Part shown: positions 23,868-38,583 of the stretch, in pieces
Layout of the letters: the number at the start of each line of letters is the position of its first letter
Numbering within the stretch: the first letter of the stretch is position 1
NCBI RefSeq assembly: GCF_000264905.1
Contig: NW_006763131.1
Span: 2,241,939-2,305,938 of the forward strand
From: Stereum hirsutum FP-91666 SS1
Taxonomy: Eukaryota; Basidiomycota; Agaricomycetes; Russulales; Stereaceae
DNA: 64,000 bases
Direction: 5' to 3'
The notes under the pieces: generated by a model
What the model was told of the DNA's origin: nothing
The model's database searches: none
What the model saw: only the letters and a program-made list of their open reading frames with translations
Made by a program: the position numbers and the translations under genes

Positions 23868-25503
23868 ATGGGTACAAAAACCGGAATGTGAGACACATCC
23901 GTAGGGGCTAACAGTTCTCCGTCGACGGCATGGTACTGTTCCCCTCTCAGGCGCAGTAGAAGATGAAGGCGCCCATCGTGATCTAGCGTCTTCGATGATT
24001 GTATAGCGTGCGTAGAAAGAATTGTACTAGTTTGTGGTCTCCCTCCTTGTGAAAAAGATGAATTGTTCGCACGTTCTCAGGTGTTAATTCTTCGCCGCGA
24101 TCGTTGAGCTGAATGGGGGCAAAAGGACCCCCACCGCATTGTATCCTCCTGACATCCAGTCAATCAACGAAGCCCGGCCGTACAGCTCTCCGCGAACAGT
24201 GGCGTATTCCCGTTGACGTCTCGGGTCCTTGGAAGTCCTTGGCCTCAAGATCGGTTAACATTCACAACCCATCTCCGCTCAATCTTCCCTGACTTCTCAT
24301 CCAGGTCATGACAGCTATTCTATGACTGATTATTAGTCCAGCTCCTATGGTGCGAAGCACTTACTCACCGCATATAATATTCAACCGCCAAATTTGTGCC
24401 CGGGAGGTCGAAATTCCCGTTTATTGAAAGAAAATTCCTGGAACAATAAAAAAAACCCCGGGACTCTCATAAATAATAAACAATTGGATTAAATATTGAT
24501 TGTTTGGCGGGAGAAATTGAAACCCGCCAAATTTGGTGGGTGGGAACTTTGAAAGTCCCTCAGTTTTGATTATTTTGGAAATCTGTCTTGGGGATCTGTT
24601 CCTTTCATCAAAAGGAGCATTTTGGCAAGACAGATAAGTCTTAGAGGCGAATTTAACCTTCCTGTGACCGGGTCTTCCCGGTGTTCGACTTATGCGGTGA
24701 GTAAGTGCTTCGCACCATAGAATCGCTTTCTCCGTGCCTGTCGATCCCCATGCAATTTAGGCTGTAGCGCGGCCATTGGACGTTTGAACCTTCAAAGCGA
24801 CCTCGCGCCCCCGTCGATCCCCCTGGGTTATATTATTGTCTGGACCGTCTGCATCACCGCAGCGAGACCGCGAAAACGGACCTCCTGAGGCATGGGGCTT
24901 GTTCGCGTTCATCCCGCAATGCTTCGTGAGGATGATCCCAGTCATTCTGACCACATCCCGACTTCTTGATTGCGATGTGGTCCTATTATAACCATATGCG
25001 TATGTGGTTTCAGTCCCGTTTCAGTAACGAGCTATTACTGACTTGGACGACGGCATCGGCACTAATGTTTGTTCGATTTGCAGACACCCTGAAACGCTAA
25101 GGTCGCATGCCGAAATAGACGGGGTATGGAAAGTCAAGGTTAAAAATGTGCGGGGCGCAGTCCGTGTCCAAGTACAGAATGAGCGCCATAGGGAAGCGTA
25201 GATATGTCCATGAAGCAGCGCACCAAGACGGGGACCACTAGGTCTTCCCATCAGGGGCTACGCGCATAGAGTCCTCCTTTGCAAATATGGATAAATCGAG
25301 ATATTAGTGGGTAAGATAGCGGAAGAGGATGCTTTCAGCCTGAGTCCATCACGCAAGGAGGCGTAAGGTGTCCAAACAGTCGTAATATGTCGTAAGAAGT
25401 CCAAGGAAATGTACAACAAGAAAGATATGTTCCACAAACTTAGAGTCCGTTCCAACACGGTCAAGAGTCCAAGAAAACGTAGAATGGAATCAGAGTGAAA
25501 ACA
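23868..25503. other. Intergenic with an AT-rich hairpin-bearing relic
   Basis: No gene could be rebuilt. The part at about 24,360-24,620 is distinctly AT-rich, with a 12-base direct repeat and a 9-base-pair hairpin, suggesting an element remnant. The part at 24,750-25,460 has short frames without family motifs. Confidence 0.4.
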
Positions 25504-27545
25504 TCAGCCAAGGGTCGTCTGCTTCATCTTGGCAGCAAGCAAATCCGTCGACGAGCCACCGTCTAGTCTCCCATATTCGTCCGGCGCAAGCATGCTCCTC
25601 CTCCTTGTGCCTGTCTCCGTAGAAGGTACTCCCAGCGTGTTATTCGACGCAAAGTTTGCCGAGCGACGTTTCGACCAAGAAGATGGAATCGGAGGACTAC
25701 CATCGTTAGCACCGAAATAGTCCTTTGAACTTCCCGCGAACGCGCCGGGGGAGAGGGAGTGCGGCCTCATGATCGGTATAGTCGGCGGCGTAACCATCGG
25801 CGGAGGCATCATGACACCGTAAGGCCCAGGGAGGTTCGAGAAGCTAATAGACCTCCGGTTCGTGACGGCAGCCTGAGCTCTCGGAGGTGGATGGGGTGTA
25901 GACGAGTCTAGGAGGGTCTGCAAGGCAAGGAGACAGGCGAAGGCGTCATTCCCGGCGTTGTGGAGGGTGTAGTCAACAGGGAAGTTGAGTGAGTAAAGAA
26001 GACTGGCGAGGGTGAGAGTGGAGCCCGGCTGGCGGTGGTGGCCAGTTTTCGCATCCAACATGGCACCTCGGTGACCCGCTTTGAACAGACCGCTTTCGAA
26101 GGTTGTCACATCAACCACAAGGACATTATGCGGCAGTTCTGACGATGGGAAGTATCAGCACGACTCTCAGTAATGCCACGAAAGTGGGCAGACGCACTGA
26201 TCTTGAGCTCTTCTATGCGGCGAAGATCCTCTGCGGCTGAATGAGTAACGAGGACGATATTGTTTGGTGTGGTCTCTGAGTCTGGGCTAGCTAGACTACT
26301 ATTGTAGAGGAGAAAAGTCAGCACTCACTCGAGAAATCCAGATATAAACATGTACTTACCTTATGATCGCTTCAATGATCACCGCAAGTTTAGCCTTGGG
26401 GACCACTTGACTTTCACCAAACTAGATATAGAGCAATATGTGAAATTTCACGAATAGCACAGGAACGGCGCAAACATACTGCATACTAGAATGTAAAATC
26501 GTCAAGATGAATACCCTCTGGAATACGCATACCGCATACTCACATTCCAAGGATGATTGGGGACTTTCTGGTTGCGCATTCTGTCGGCATACTCAGCGAC
26601 GACATAATGTCCCCTCCTAACTAATCGATGGGCATTCGTCTGCGTTGCCAAAATGATTCTCAACGCACCTATAGTTGTCCTCCGGTATTGGCGGCCAGGA
26701 TCCTATCCTGCAACCCAGTAAGTACCACGGTTTGCCTCACAGCACGAAGAGCACACATACGTGTCCAGATGACCACAGCGCACCGCTGCGTATCCCCATT
26801 CAAGAACCGACGAAGCATTACGCTCAGAGTTCTCGAAATCAACAGCCACGAAAGTCTTGTCCCTCTTGTCCCACAACTCTTGAATTACCCTCGGCTCTCC
26901 GCTTCGCGCCCTGACCTTGAGAGCCGCGAGCACAGCGGCAGGTAAAGCGGCGTGCAACTTCTTGTACACTTCGTAGTCGTTGACGGTACGCAGGCGCCGT
27001 TGGTGTGTCTCGAAGGGTGTGATCTTCAGAATGTGGTCTACCATGGGTAGCGTCTCCCCGAATCTATTCCCGTCATAGCACACGAGCACACGAATCGGAC
27101 ACGAGACCAGAATTAAATCGTCTGAGGGCGTGGCGATCAAAGAGTATCCACGCACCTCGTCTTGATCATCTTGAGAAATGCACCAATGGAGGTCATTCGC
27201 GTGACTATGTGCGCTCTACCTGTCCACGAATCCGTGACGGTGATAACGGGCCAAGAGAACGCAAGGAAGTCTTCGAAGGAGTTGAAGAGATGGCCCCATG
27301 AGCGATCATACCTGTGCGAGACGAGTATGTAGGGTAAACTCTCAGCGTAAATTGCGGCACTCTCTCGTTCTAATTTCGCACTGACCATGGGATCCCGTTA
27401 TTCTGGAAATAGCCCATGTATGCGGTGTACACCTGTAGAAGTCTATTAGATCGTCTTAGACAATCCTGTGAACGCTGGCAAGGCGCACCGAGTGCAGATC
27501 ATACTCCCATCCCTTGATGTCGACAAGACTGAAGTCCGAAGCCAT
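25504..27545 (-). CDS. Gfd2/YDR514C-like protein with DEDD nuclease-type C-terminal fold
   Basis: Fungal Gfd2/YDR514C-like family, which has an RNase H-like fold related to DEDD 3'-5' exonucleases; its role is not settled. Start MASDFSLVDIKGWEYDLHS at 27545, then VYTAYMGYFQNNGIPW-YDRSWGH, SFEDFLAFSWPVITVTDSW and MIKTRFGETLPMVDHILK. After these come the nuclease-like features: KTFVAVDFE (first Asp-Glu pair), HYVVAEYADRMRNQ, VLVTHSAAEDLRRIEEL, NVLVVDVTTFESGLFKAG and YTLHNAGNDAFACLLALQTL, which looks like the final His/Asp motif. A disordered Pro/Ser-rich tail ends at 25504. At least seven introns; joints were checked by phase at several places, but not all boundaries are fixed. RNA or DNA trimming is possible, not shown. 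Confidence 0.72.
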
Positions 27546-29464
<1,919 letters not shown>

Positions 29465-29863
29465 TCGACTCGCTTCTTGGTTGGCTTTGCTGGTCGAGAT
29501 ATACTCTGTTCGAGCGATGCTGGAGTAGTCGTTCTCATGTACTCATGTGACTATGCAAGCCATGTTCCTTTTCCCCTCTTTTTGTCTGTATGCATATTCT
29601 TCCCGGCATTGGGTTCCTTGGCACCAAAAATGAGCTCGCACGGAGCAATGTTTAGCCAACATAGCGCATTAGAACGACCAAACCAATGTGAGAACACCAA
29701 GTGCAGTCGCAAATTGAAATCGCATAAGTTTTGAGAAACTAGAATTCGGAAGTCCGAAGGATGGAACGTGCCACCGGCGACTTGCTTCCGCTCCACATTT
29801 TACAGGAGCTGAGCTTGCTTTCGCATCTGCACTTGTACTCGACCACCACCCTCGACACGCGCA
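29465..29863. other. Intergenic between ubiquitin-eL40 and UTP14
   Basis: Same-strand spacer of 399 bases holding the eL40 3' region and the UTP14 promoter. Nothing else was recognised. Confidence 0.5.
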
Positions 29864-32800
29864 ATGGCTCGACCAGCACGCCCGGATCGTCCAGGAAAAC
29901 CAAAATTCTCTTCTCACAAGGCAAACGCAGCAGGCTATGCTAAACGGCATTCTGCCAAATCGAAGGCGAACCTCTCAGACGTTTACGATTACCAGCACGA
30001 GAAGGTCAGGCGCGGAAACGTCTCTCTTACCCTTGACAAAGATGAAGCAGCGGAGTTTGACCGCGATGGGTCGGATGAGGATGACATTGACCATAGTGCG
30101 TTGAGAGCGAGGCTTATTGGGGAGACGGTGGACGATGAGAAGATTGATTCGGAGGATGATGAGGAGCTGGACAGTGACGAGGCATTCGAGGAGAGCGACG
30201 ACGAGAAATATGCTGGGTTCTCTTTTGCCACCCAGGTGCGTGTTTCTATTTTCTTCCAGACTTTTTTTTTCTCGCTCACCTGGTGTGGCCCACAGAACAA
30301 ATCGAAGTTCAAAGCCAAGAAAGCGTTAAAATCCAAGAAGACCTCTGGCGTCCGATTTGCTGAAGTCAATCTTGACGAGGATGAGGACGGAGACGGGGGG
30401 ATAACGGCCAAGGGAGGCTCCGGCGAAGATGACGATGAAGAGGAGGAGGAGGAAGGTGACTCAGACGAATTCATCGACGTGCTGGACGTTTTGGACGGGC
30501 GTGGAGAGCCGGATTTAGGAGAGGAAGAAGGGAAGGGAAGCTCACGAAGGGATGATGCTGGCACGGTTGAACATCAGATAGGGGACATGGGGGAAGCGGA
30601 TGAGGACGAGGACGAGGACGAGGACGAGGTGGATGAAGATGAGAACGAAGACGACGGTATGGATCTATCTGCCGACGAAGCCGACCACGACTCCCCAGAA
30701 GCACTCGACAGCCTGGGCAAATTCATCTCTTCGCTGGACACGGGAACGAAGCGGAAAGCTGAGGATGCAGGACTTGAGGCACCCCGGCGGAAAAGGAGAA
30801 TTATCCAGGAGCGCACTGAAGCAGGTGCCGAGAATGAATTTGCTGCTCATGTTGCAGGTATATAATGCTCTCTCCCTTTCTGTACTAAGTCTAACACCAC
30901 ATTCATATAGGGTCACAACGGCTCAATCTGGACGATCTTTTGGAACCCCTGGCGTCGCAGTCCTCAAACCTCATGTCTCTCAAGAAATCGGCGAAAGCTT
31001 TGACTTCGTCGCGGGTAGGAGGGGCTCCGCTCTCTGCACCTCTTCCACAACGGACACAGGATCGTCTGGACCGGGAAGCAGCTTATGAACAGACGAAGGA
31101 GGAAGTCGACAAGTGGAAGGATACTATGAAGCGAATTAAAGAGGCGAGCACCACCATTTACCGCCGTTACCTCGCTGGGCTGACTTGACAATTCCAGGCC
31201 GAACATCTCTCGTTTCCTTTACAAGCCCAAAAAGCAGGCAAGACTTCGAATCTTGAGCTTAGCGCTAAATTCAAGGTATGTTTCCTTCTACCTTACGGAA
31301 CACCCCAACATTGACGAAATCTTGTCCCTCCATCTGTCAGCCTACCACTGAACTCGAAAGCGCCGTCGACAAACTTCTCAAGCAAGCCAAAATGCGTGAA
31401 GAAGACCTTGCCCAGACCGAAGAACTCAAGATGAACCACCTCTCCGTCGAAGAGGTCGCTGCACGCCGCGCAGAGGTCCGCAAACTTCGCGAGCTCATGT
31501 TCCGCGCGGAAGCCAAGGCGAAACGGGTTGCGAAGATCAAGAGCAAGACGTATCGCCGCATGAAGAAGAAGGAGCGGGAAAAGTTGGCAGCTAAATTGGG
31601 AGCGGACGAAGTGGATGAGGATGATGAGGATGTGAGGATGAAAAGAGAGGCGGAGAGGGCGTTGGAGAGAGCGACGTTACGCCACAAGAACACGGGGAAG
31701 TGGGCGAAGTCGATGAAAGGACGAGGCGAGCTGGATCATGACCAGAGGAAGGAGATCACAGAAATGTTGGACCGAGGCGAGAAACTGAGACGAAGGATTC
31801 AGGGGAAGGGCAGTGATGACGAGAGTGAAGATGAGAGCGATGAGGATGGGGAGGGTGGGATCGAGGGGCTGAAGGCGAGAGCGTTCGAGGAGATGGTGGA
31901 GCTGAAGCGGTCAGAAGGGCTATCGGAGGCGGGGAAGGGCAAGAGCGTTTTCGATATGAAGTTCATGCGGGATGCTGCTACTCGGGAGCTGATCGAGGTC
32001 GACAAGGACGTTGACGACTTTATAAAGGAGCTCGGAGAGGACGGCGATGAAGGAGATGTTGTTCAAGATGAAAGTGGTGCCATCATTCAGCGTACTGGGG
32101 GGCGAATGACCTTCAGGCCGGGTGCTCTGGTGAGTCTGCCCGTTTCGGATTCTAGTAGGATGATTCTGATAAAAATTGTCTCACAGGTTCCTTCTAGAGT
32201 GGCGCTATCAGATACATCAAGCGTCACACTTCAATCGGCTGACCTCCTACCCCAAGCCAACTCAACGACGACCTCTCCAATTCAGACTATTTCCCACTCA
32301 CTCCCACCTCCCGTTACCTCTTCATCATCTAAAACACAATCAAATCCGTGGCTTGCTCATGCAGAAGACGGTTCATCAGGAGCCGGCCTCAGAAGGAGCG
32401 AAGTCGTTGTCGGCAAGGACAGCAAAGCGACCGAAAAGTCAAAGAACAAGCTTCGCAAGCGAAAACAGCAGCGGGATGAAGAGAAGGAGAGAGAGAAGGA
32501 GGACGCCGTTGTGGAGATTTCCTTGGACAACACTATGAAGGGCACGTCTGCGTCTGCTTCGTCATCGTCGAAACAGGTGCCAGTCAAGTTGGCTGGGAAG
32601 GGTAAAACGAAGGTCACAACGGCTGCCCTTACTGATGACGACTATGACGTGAACTCGGAGGTTGATGAGCAGGAGAAGGCGTTGGAGAAGAAGGACAAGG
32701 GAAAACGAGGAGGTAGCAACGGTGTGAAGGCTTTCGAGCAACGGGACCTTGTCGCATTAGCCTTCGCTGGTGACAATGTCGTCCAGGTTCGTCACTGTCT

Positions 32801-33369
32801 AGTTTCTCGATCTGTTTACTAGCTTTGTTCGCATGTGCTCAACCTTCATCCTCCAGGACTTTGCGGAGGCGAAACGACGAGAGATCCAGGCCGACGCGCC
32901 GAAGCAGGTCGACACAACCCTTCCAGGCTGGGTACGTCCACGCGTAATCATACTGGCTGCTCGCTGACGACGCTTTATCCACAGGGTGCATGGGGTGGCT
33001 CTGGCACCAAAAAATCGGCACCCAAGCCGTACCTCATCAAGAAAGTTGCAGGTGTGGATCCAAAATCCCGCGCCGACTATGGAAAGGCCCACGTCATCAT
33101 CTCTGAGAAGAAGGATAAGAAGGCGGCAAAGTACATGGTCAAGGATTTGCCCTATCCATATACGAGCAAAGCACAATTCGAAAGGAGCATAGAGACACCG
33201 CTTGGGCCGGAGTGGAACACTCGTGTCGGGTTCCAGAGGGGAACACTACCAAAGGTCACGAAGAAGGTTCGTCGGATATTTGCTGTATTCTATTATGCGT
33301 TGTATACTGGCTAAAGTTTGGCGTTTGTAGATGGGTACGGTCATCAACCCGCTGGAGAAGTTGTTCTGA
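29864..33369 (+). CDS. UTP14: U3 snoRNP/small-subunit processome protein Utp14
   Basis: Nucleolar factor of the small-subunit processome needed for 18S rRNA maturation, where it works with the helicase Dhr1. Exons: 29864-30235, 30296-30857, 30911-31143, 31198-31275, 31341-32129, 32187-32786, 32857-32931, 32985-33266, 33331-33369 (3030 bases, 1009 aa). Seen: LSDVYDYQHEKVRRGN, long acidic stretches, QRLNLDDLLEPL, DKWKDTMKRIKEAEHLSFPL, MRAEAKAKRVAKIKSKTYR-like text (residues near 31,500), ERATLRHKNTGKWAKSMKGR, LVALAFAGDNVVQDFAEAKR, LPGWGAWGGSG and the C-terminal KVTKKMGTVINPLEKLF. The third intron (31144-31197) has a GC donor. Converges with RAD5. Confidence 0.95.
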
Positions 33370-33706
33370 GCTTTCAGCCGGTAGCGCGTCTACCTCAGAT
33401 TCATTTCCTTTGCATCTGTCATTTTCCCTCGCCCATATTTCGTACCATGCACTTCGCGAATGCGTTCAGAACTCTGGATCCTTGCACATCCACTAGATAC
33501 TATGGAGAAGGCTCTCCTTTTGACCTGGCCAATGAACCTAGATCAGGGCTAAGGTGGTCGCAGAAAGCAGTCGTCCAAGAAAACGATAAATGAAGCATTA
33601 ATGTACACAGCATCTAGGGGGTAAACATTCTTCCGCCATAGAACGTCCAAGTCCTTCAAACCTCGCCTGAGCACCCAAAGTCTGTACAATGCAAGAGTAT
33701 TTGTTC
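33370..33706. other. Convergent 3' flank of UTP14 and RAD5
   Basis: 337 bases between the two stop codons. No gene seen; probably shared 3' untranslated regions and terminators. Confidence 0.5.
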
Positions 33707-36700
33707 TTAGTCTCCGAACATGAGTTTCAAATTCTGGATGCTCTCCGGGTCTGCCGCAGTTCCCTTATCCTTCGCCTGAGTCCCGCGGAACGCTTCCTTT
33801 ACGAGCGCTGTCTTGCGTTTCTGAATCTGGAGGATGCGGCCTTCGATCGTGTCTTCGACCTATGCATAACGGACGACAACAACAAACAAGATATGGATGA
33901 GCACATGGGCCATCATGCGAAACGGCCTGTATAAGATAGAAGTGGGTAAAAGAAGGGTGGGTGGGACTGACGATGAAGTGCGTGACATATACGGTCTTTT
34001 CTTGACCGATACGGTGAACGCGGTCGATGGCTAGAAGAGTGAGAAGTGCCGTCAAACGAATGATATGGTGGAAGGAGCACTGCACGACGAACCTTGGTTC
34101 TCGATGGCAGCGTTCCACCAGCAGTCCATCTGTAAACAATAGTATTAGCTACACAGAAAACCCAGGATATTCCACCCGTCCTTCACCATGAATACATGAT
34201 TAGCCGTGGTCAACTGCCAGGGTCCAGAGTCTGATCAGGGTCCAGTGACAAAATGGTAGACGAGGGTGGAGGTACAACATACATTCAAACCCACACCCCC
34301 TGCCTTCAAACTAATGATCAGCACTTTCGGTCTCCTCGACGGCGCTTTGAACTCAGCGACGGCTGCGCTCTTCTTCTTCATATCCATCGTACCGTCGAAA
34401 CGACAGAATGTGATGTGCTCGCGTTCGAGCGCTGTGCCAATCAAATCAAGGAAGGAGGTGAATTGGCTGAACACGACCGCGCGGAAGCAAGGATCTTGGT
34501 CCTGGAGGCGACCTAGAAGAGTCGATACACGGGTCAGAATAGTGTTCAGGCGCGAAATGCAGTCAACCACGAATTGAATATGATATTTATAAGAGTGCGG
34601 GACGAAGCAAGAATACTTACGAAGATTTTGGAGTAGGGCATCGAGTTTCGTGGAAGAACGGAAATCGTTGCGACGGATGATCACATCGGGGACTGAGACC
34701 TGAGAGCTAGGCTGCGAGACGGTAACTTTCGCTTTTCGTGGTCGGAAGACTTCCAGCATATCTTTCTCCTGCGTGCGTAGTCGATAGTCGAGTGAGCTCG
34801 CGGGCTTCGTACCGGCATTCGGAAGGGATCGAAAGCACACTTACCTTTACAGGCCCGCGATTACAGCTCGGACAACATACAGAGTCTCCTTTCGCCAAGC
34901 TTGTCTCGAAGTATCCAGCTACACAGTCCTTGCAACTGAAATAGCAACAATGCCGTTTTGTCAGTATAATTTGACAACAATAATTCTGAAGGGTCTGACC
35001 ATTGATGCATGCACTCAGGAAACATCATCGGGTGATCCATCACATCCATGCATAGAGGACATTCCGCTTCCTCACCATTGTTCGATAAATTGTTAAGGAC
35101 GCCCTCTGCGAAAGTGTTACCAGGAGCGGCCGGGGTTGATTCATCGCCTTTGCTGTCACTAGTAGACTGTGTGAACTTTTCGATCATACTGTCTACATCG
35201 ACTGGTCCAGAGGCGGTTGGCTGATTCTCTTCGTCGTCGTCAGACAGGACGAGGCTAGGATGAAGAACCGCTCGACGCAATCTATGTACGCCAGTTGTTA
35301 GTCGAGACGAATGTGGGGAAGCGAGATGTCAGTTCTCATACCGCATAAGCATGGCCAATATATGCGAGTAATTCTTGCCGACGAGGCCTTTCACCCTTAG
35401 TTGCTCGAAGTCCTTCTTGGCGGAATGATAAATGGAGTCGTAGATGTCTCGTTCGGATTTCGAGAAAGACAAGGTGTCCACAGTAATCTAGAAATGGAGT
35501 TGACGAGGACATGAAATAGAGGGTAAGTGTAGGAAGCCTACCTCCTTCGGCGGGAGCTCAACAATGCGGTTGCCGTCACTATCGCGGAACGTTTTCTCTC
35601 TGCGTAGCAAAACGCTTTCCAGGATGACTTGCACGACTTCGATGGCCTTGGGATCGTGAGCAAGGAAGGGCAATGTGATAAAGCTGCATGGTCATTGGTT
35701 AAGGTAGGCAAACATACAAACGATAACAAGGATGCGGACGTACGAGCGAAAGAAGGCGTAATCAGACCAGGGAGCGAAGTTTAAGAATTTTCTGTAAAAC
35801 TCAGTCAGTGGCGGTTTTCGACGTAGAGATCTTCACATGAGCTGGCTCACAAGAGCGAGAAAAGATCTTCCACTCGGTTCACAATTGGAGTGCCTGTCAC
35901 AGCCCAGCGCCGACGAGCCTCCAAAGCAAAGACCGCCTTAGCTGCCTTGCTCGTTCGGGACTTGCAATGGTGGGCTTCATCGAGCACGATACGCAGCCAT
36001 TCGCCTGTAGGAAAGGAAGTTATTGTGTCATGATTAAGGGTGAATAAAACATAGTCGACATACCTGTGAAAATTGGAGATGTCAACTTCCCCGACTTGTC
36101 CACCTTCGAGTGTTCCGACACGAGAACCCCGTAGGACGTGATGACCACGTTGGCCGTCCCCTCATCCTCAGCTTCGATAACTGTATCCAGATCCAAACGG
36201 TTCTGACCGTGCCACACTAGTGTCTTGACGGTTCCAGGTTTACTGCAACGCTCGAGTTCTTCTGCCCACTGGTTCAGCAAGGATGTCGGTGCCACGATGA
36301 GGGTGGCACATGGACCTTTGGGAGGCTTGGCAGGGGTCGTTCGAGCTTGCGCACGAAAAGCGCTGTCGAGCTTCAGTTGACGAGGTTTGGAGGGTTGCCC
36401 AGATGGAGGAACCGATGTGGCATCAGGTCCGCGGTTGGTGTGAATGAGGGACGAAATCATGATGGTTTTACCCATCCCCACTAATAACGAGTTGAGTGAT
36501 CAGTAAAAAATGCAACATAATTTGCCGTTCTTACTTACTTTCTATGCAAAACACCATAAGAATGAATGATTGTCAGTAAATGAGGCTGGAGTTGCTGCAA
36601 GCAAAGGAAATATTACCATCACTATGTAAATAGACGTTTAAGCACTTTTAAGCATCAAAAAAGCAAACAAACATACGCACGCAAGTATTCCGCCCCTGCA

Positions 36701-38408
36701 CTGCTGGTCCGCTTTCGGGAAATCCAAACTCAGCTCTCCAGAGTATGAATTGAAGTAAAATGGTGGCTGTTCAACGTCGTCCGTGAGGTCGATGACTCCA
36801 CCGATCGGCTCCACCGGAAAATGATACCTGTATTTGTTGTCAGTGAGGATAGGATAGTACAAGCATGCAACCTACTCATTCCAGAGAGGGTGCATAGAGG
36901 CAGCTTCACGAGCAGATATAAGCCCGTTTTCCAGAGAGTGCATCCAACTGGAACTAGTCAATACATGCGCAGGAACCCAACGAAGATAAACCGCACCATA
37001 GTGCTTGCTTCTGGTAACCTCGCAAAGTTAGAGCGAAGCTATCGGAAGGCTCCATCTCTGCCATATTTCGATCATTCTGTTGTGCTCTAGGCGGGCATAA
37101 GCAAATCGTGTAACCCAGAATGATTACTGAACCTGCAATACCTTTTGTATATAGAATTCAGCTCGTCCTCGGATAATTCTTCCCCTTCCCCTTCTTCCTC
37201 TTCTTCGTCGCCAGTGCTCTTAGTCTTCGCAACCTGAACAGGCTCGTCAGGCTTATTAACCTCATTACGGAGGCCAAGTTCGGAGGCGTCGTTTCCCCGT
37301 GTAGGTTTCAAGCCTACGGCTTGGAACAGACGACCTAGGGCCTTCTTGCGCTCGCGCAAGGTCTGCTCTTCCGTCGTCTCCTTGCCTTGATCAAACATAG
37401 TTTTGCGAGGCTCTGAGTTCGAGACCTTGGGCTTCTGGAAAGCTGATGCTTTGATCCTGACGGACAACGATACTACGAGGTCCATGCCAGATCGGAGCTC
37501 TGCGGGGCATTCTACCATTGAGCTTCCTCGAAAGTCAACGATGCCTAGCAGCAGTTTTAGCACACTCTACAGTGTAGATATCATGACCGTACCTTGTTCC
37601 AACAGAGGATAGATCCATTCAGCCTCTCCTTGAGGAATACGACCAAACTCTGGGAGCTACCGTCAGCAGGCATACATCGTTGAAAAAAATGCGCCGTACC
37701 AAAACCACGATCATTCGTGAGCCGAACGATTGTAGTGAGCTTTTTCTTCACGGGTTTAGCGTTCTTGGCCTGAAAAGCACTCGTCAAAGTGGTTTGCTTT
37801 TTCTTGCTCTTGTCTTTTGCTCCGGTGGGTTTGGACGAAGTATGTTTGGAAGAGGTCATAGAATCTTCCCCGGCATCAATCTCGACCCGAACAGCATCTC
37901 CGGGTTTGATGTATCCTTTCCCCCTGGCAGTGGCCCAGGCGTTACCAATAATAAAGGTACCGACGTAGGCCGAGGAGAATACCGGCTTTTTAACCTGTGG
38001 TAGGGAGAGGCGGCGCCTCTTCGCAGGAGGAGGGCTAGTTTCGCGAATAGAAGGAGAGCGTGACAGAGATTTGACCGAGGCGTGCGCTGAAGGGCCGGGT
38101 GCAGGTGGACTGGATGAACGCGGTGGGTCGAGCGACAGGGTGTCATCGACATTCATGGGATCATCAGCGAGTAGCGGTTCGCCCTCATCGTCACTGCCAG
38201 CAAGAAATAAGGGCTCTCTGGACTCTGACACGGCTTCTGTCTCTGAGTTTGGTTCACTGAGCGCGTCCTGAAGAGGCTCAGGCTCAGCGTCCGTCGGTGG
38301 GACATCGTCGTGGTCATCGTCAAGGGACATGGACTCCGTAATAATGTCGGTGCTAGTCTCAGGCTCGTCTTCAGGATCAGCAAAGAAGTACGGTTTATCG
38401 GATAGCAT
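33707..38408 (-). CDS. RAD5: DNA repair helicase/ubiquitin ligase Rad5 (HIRAN-SNF2-RING)
   Basis: SWI/SNF2 ATPase and RING E3 that polyubiquitinates PCNA at stalled forks for template switching. Start [16 protein letters not shown]. Order seen: acidic N-terminus, nuclear-localisation patch [18 protein letters not shown] domain ([20 protein letters not shown]), [20 protein letters not shown], Walker [20 protein letters not shown], motif II in [40 protein letters not shown] ([21 protein letters not shown], then CKDCVAGYF and CPSCN), helicase C half ([44 protein letters not shown]) and the end NLKLMFGD. The Walker A codons are assembled from two micro-exons (36617-36621 and 36539-36541). First exon 37700-38408. 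Divergent from CCT7 across 175 bases. Confidence 0.95.
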
Positions 38409-38583
38409 GAGCGAAAGGTCCCGTTGTGGAGTGGGTGCAAAGTCGAGAGACAATTGCCCGCGACGCGTCGAAAGCAACGCGTCAAACGCGTAAACAACAC
38501 CAAACAATCCGCCACCGCGAGCCAAATCGGCATGCGCAATCGAAGCGGTACGTTTTCCTGTCTTCTACCTCCAATCATCCAAA
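38409..38583. promoter_or_regulatory. Shared promoter of RAD5 and CCT7
   Basis: 175 bases between divergent start codons. No TATA box is evident; both genes are housekeeping-type. Confidence 0.45.
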
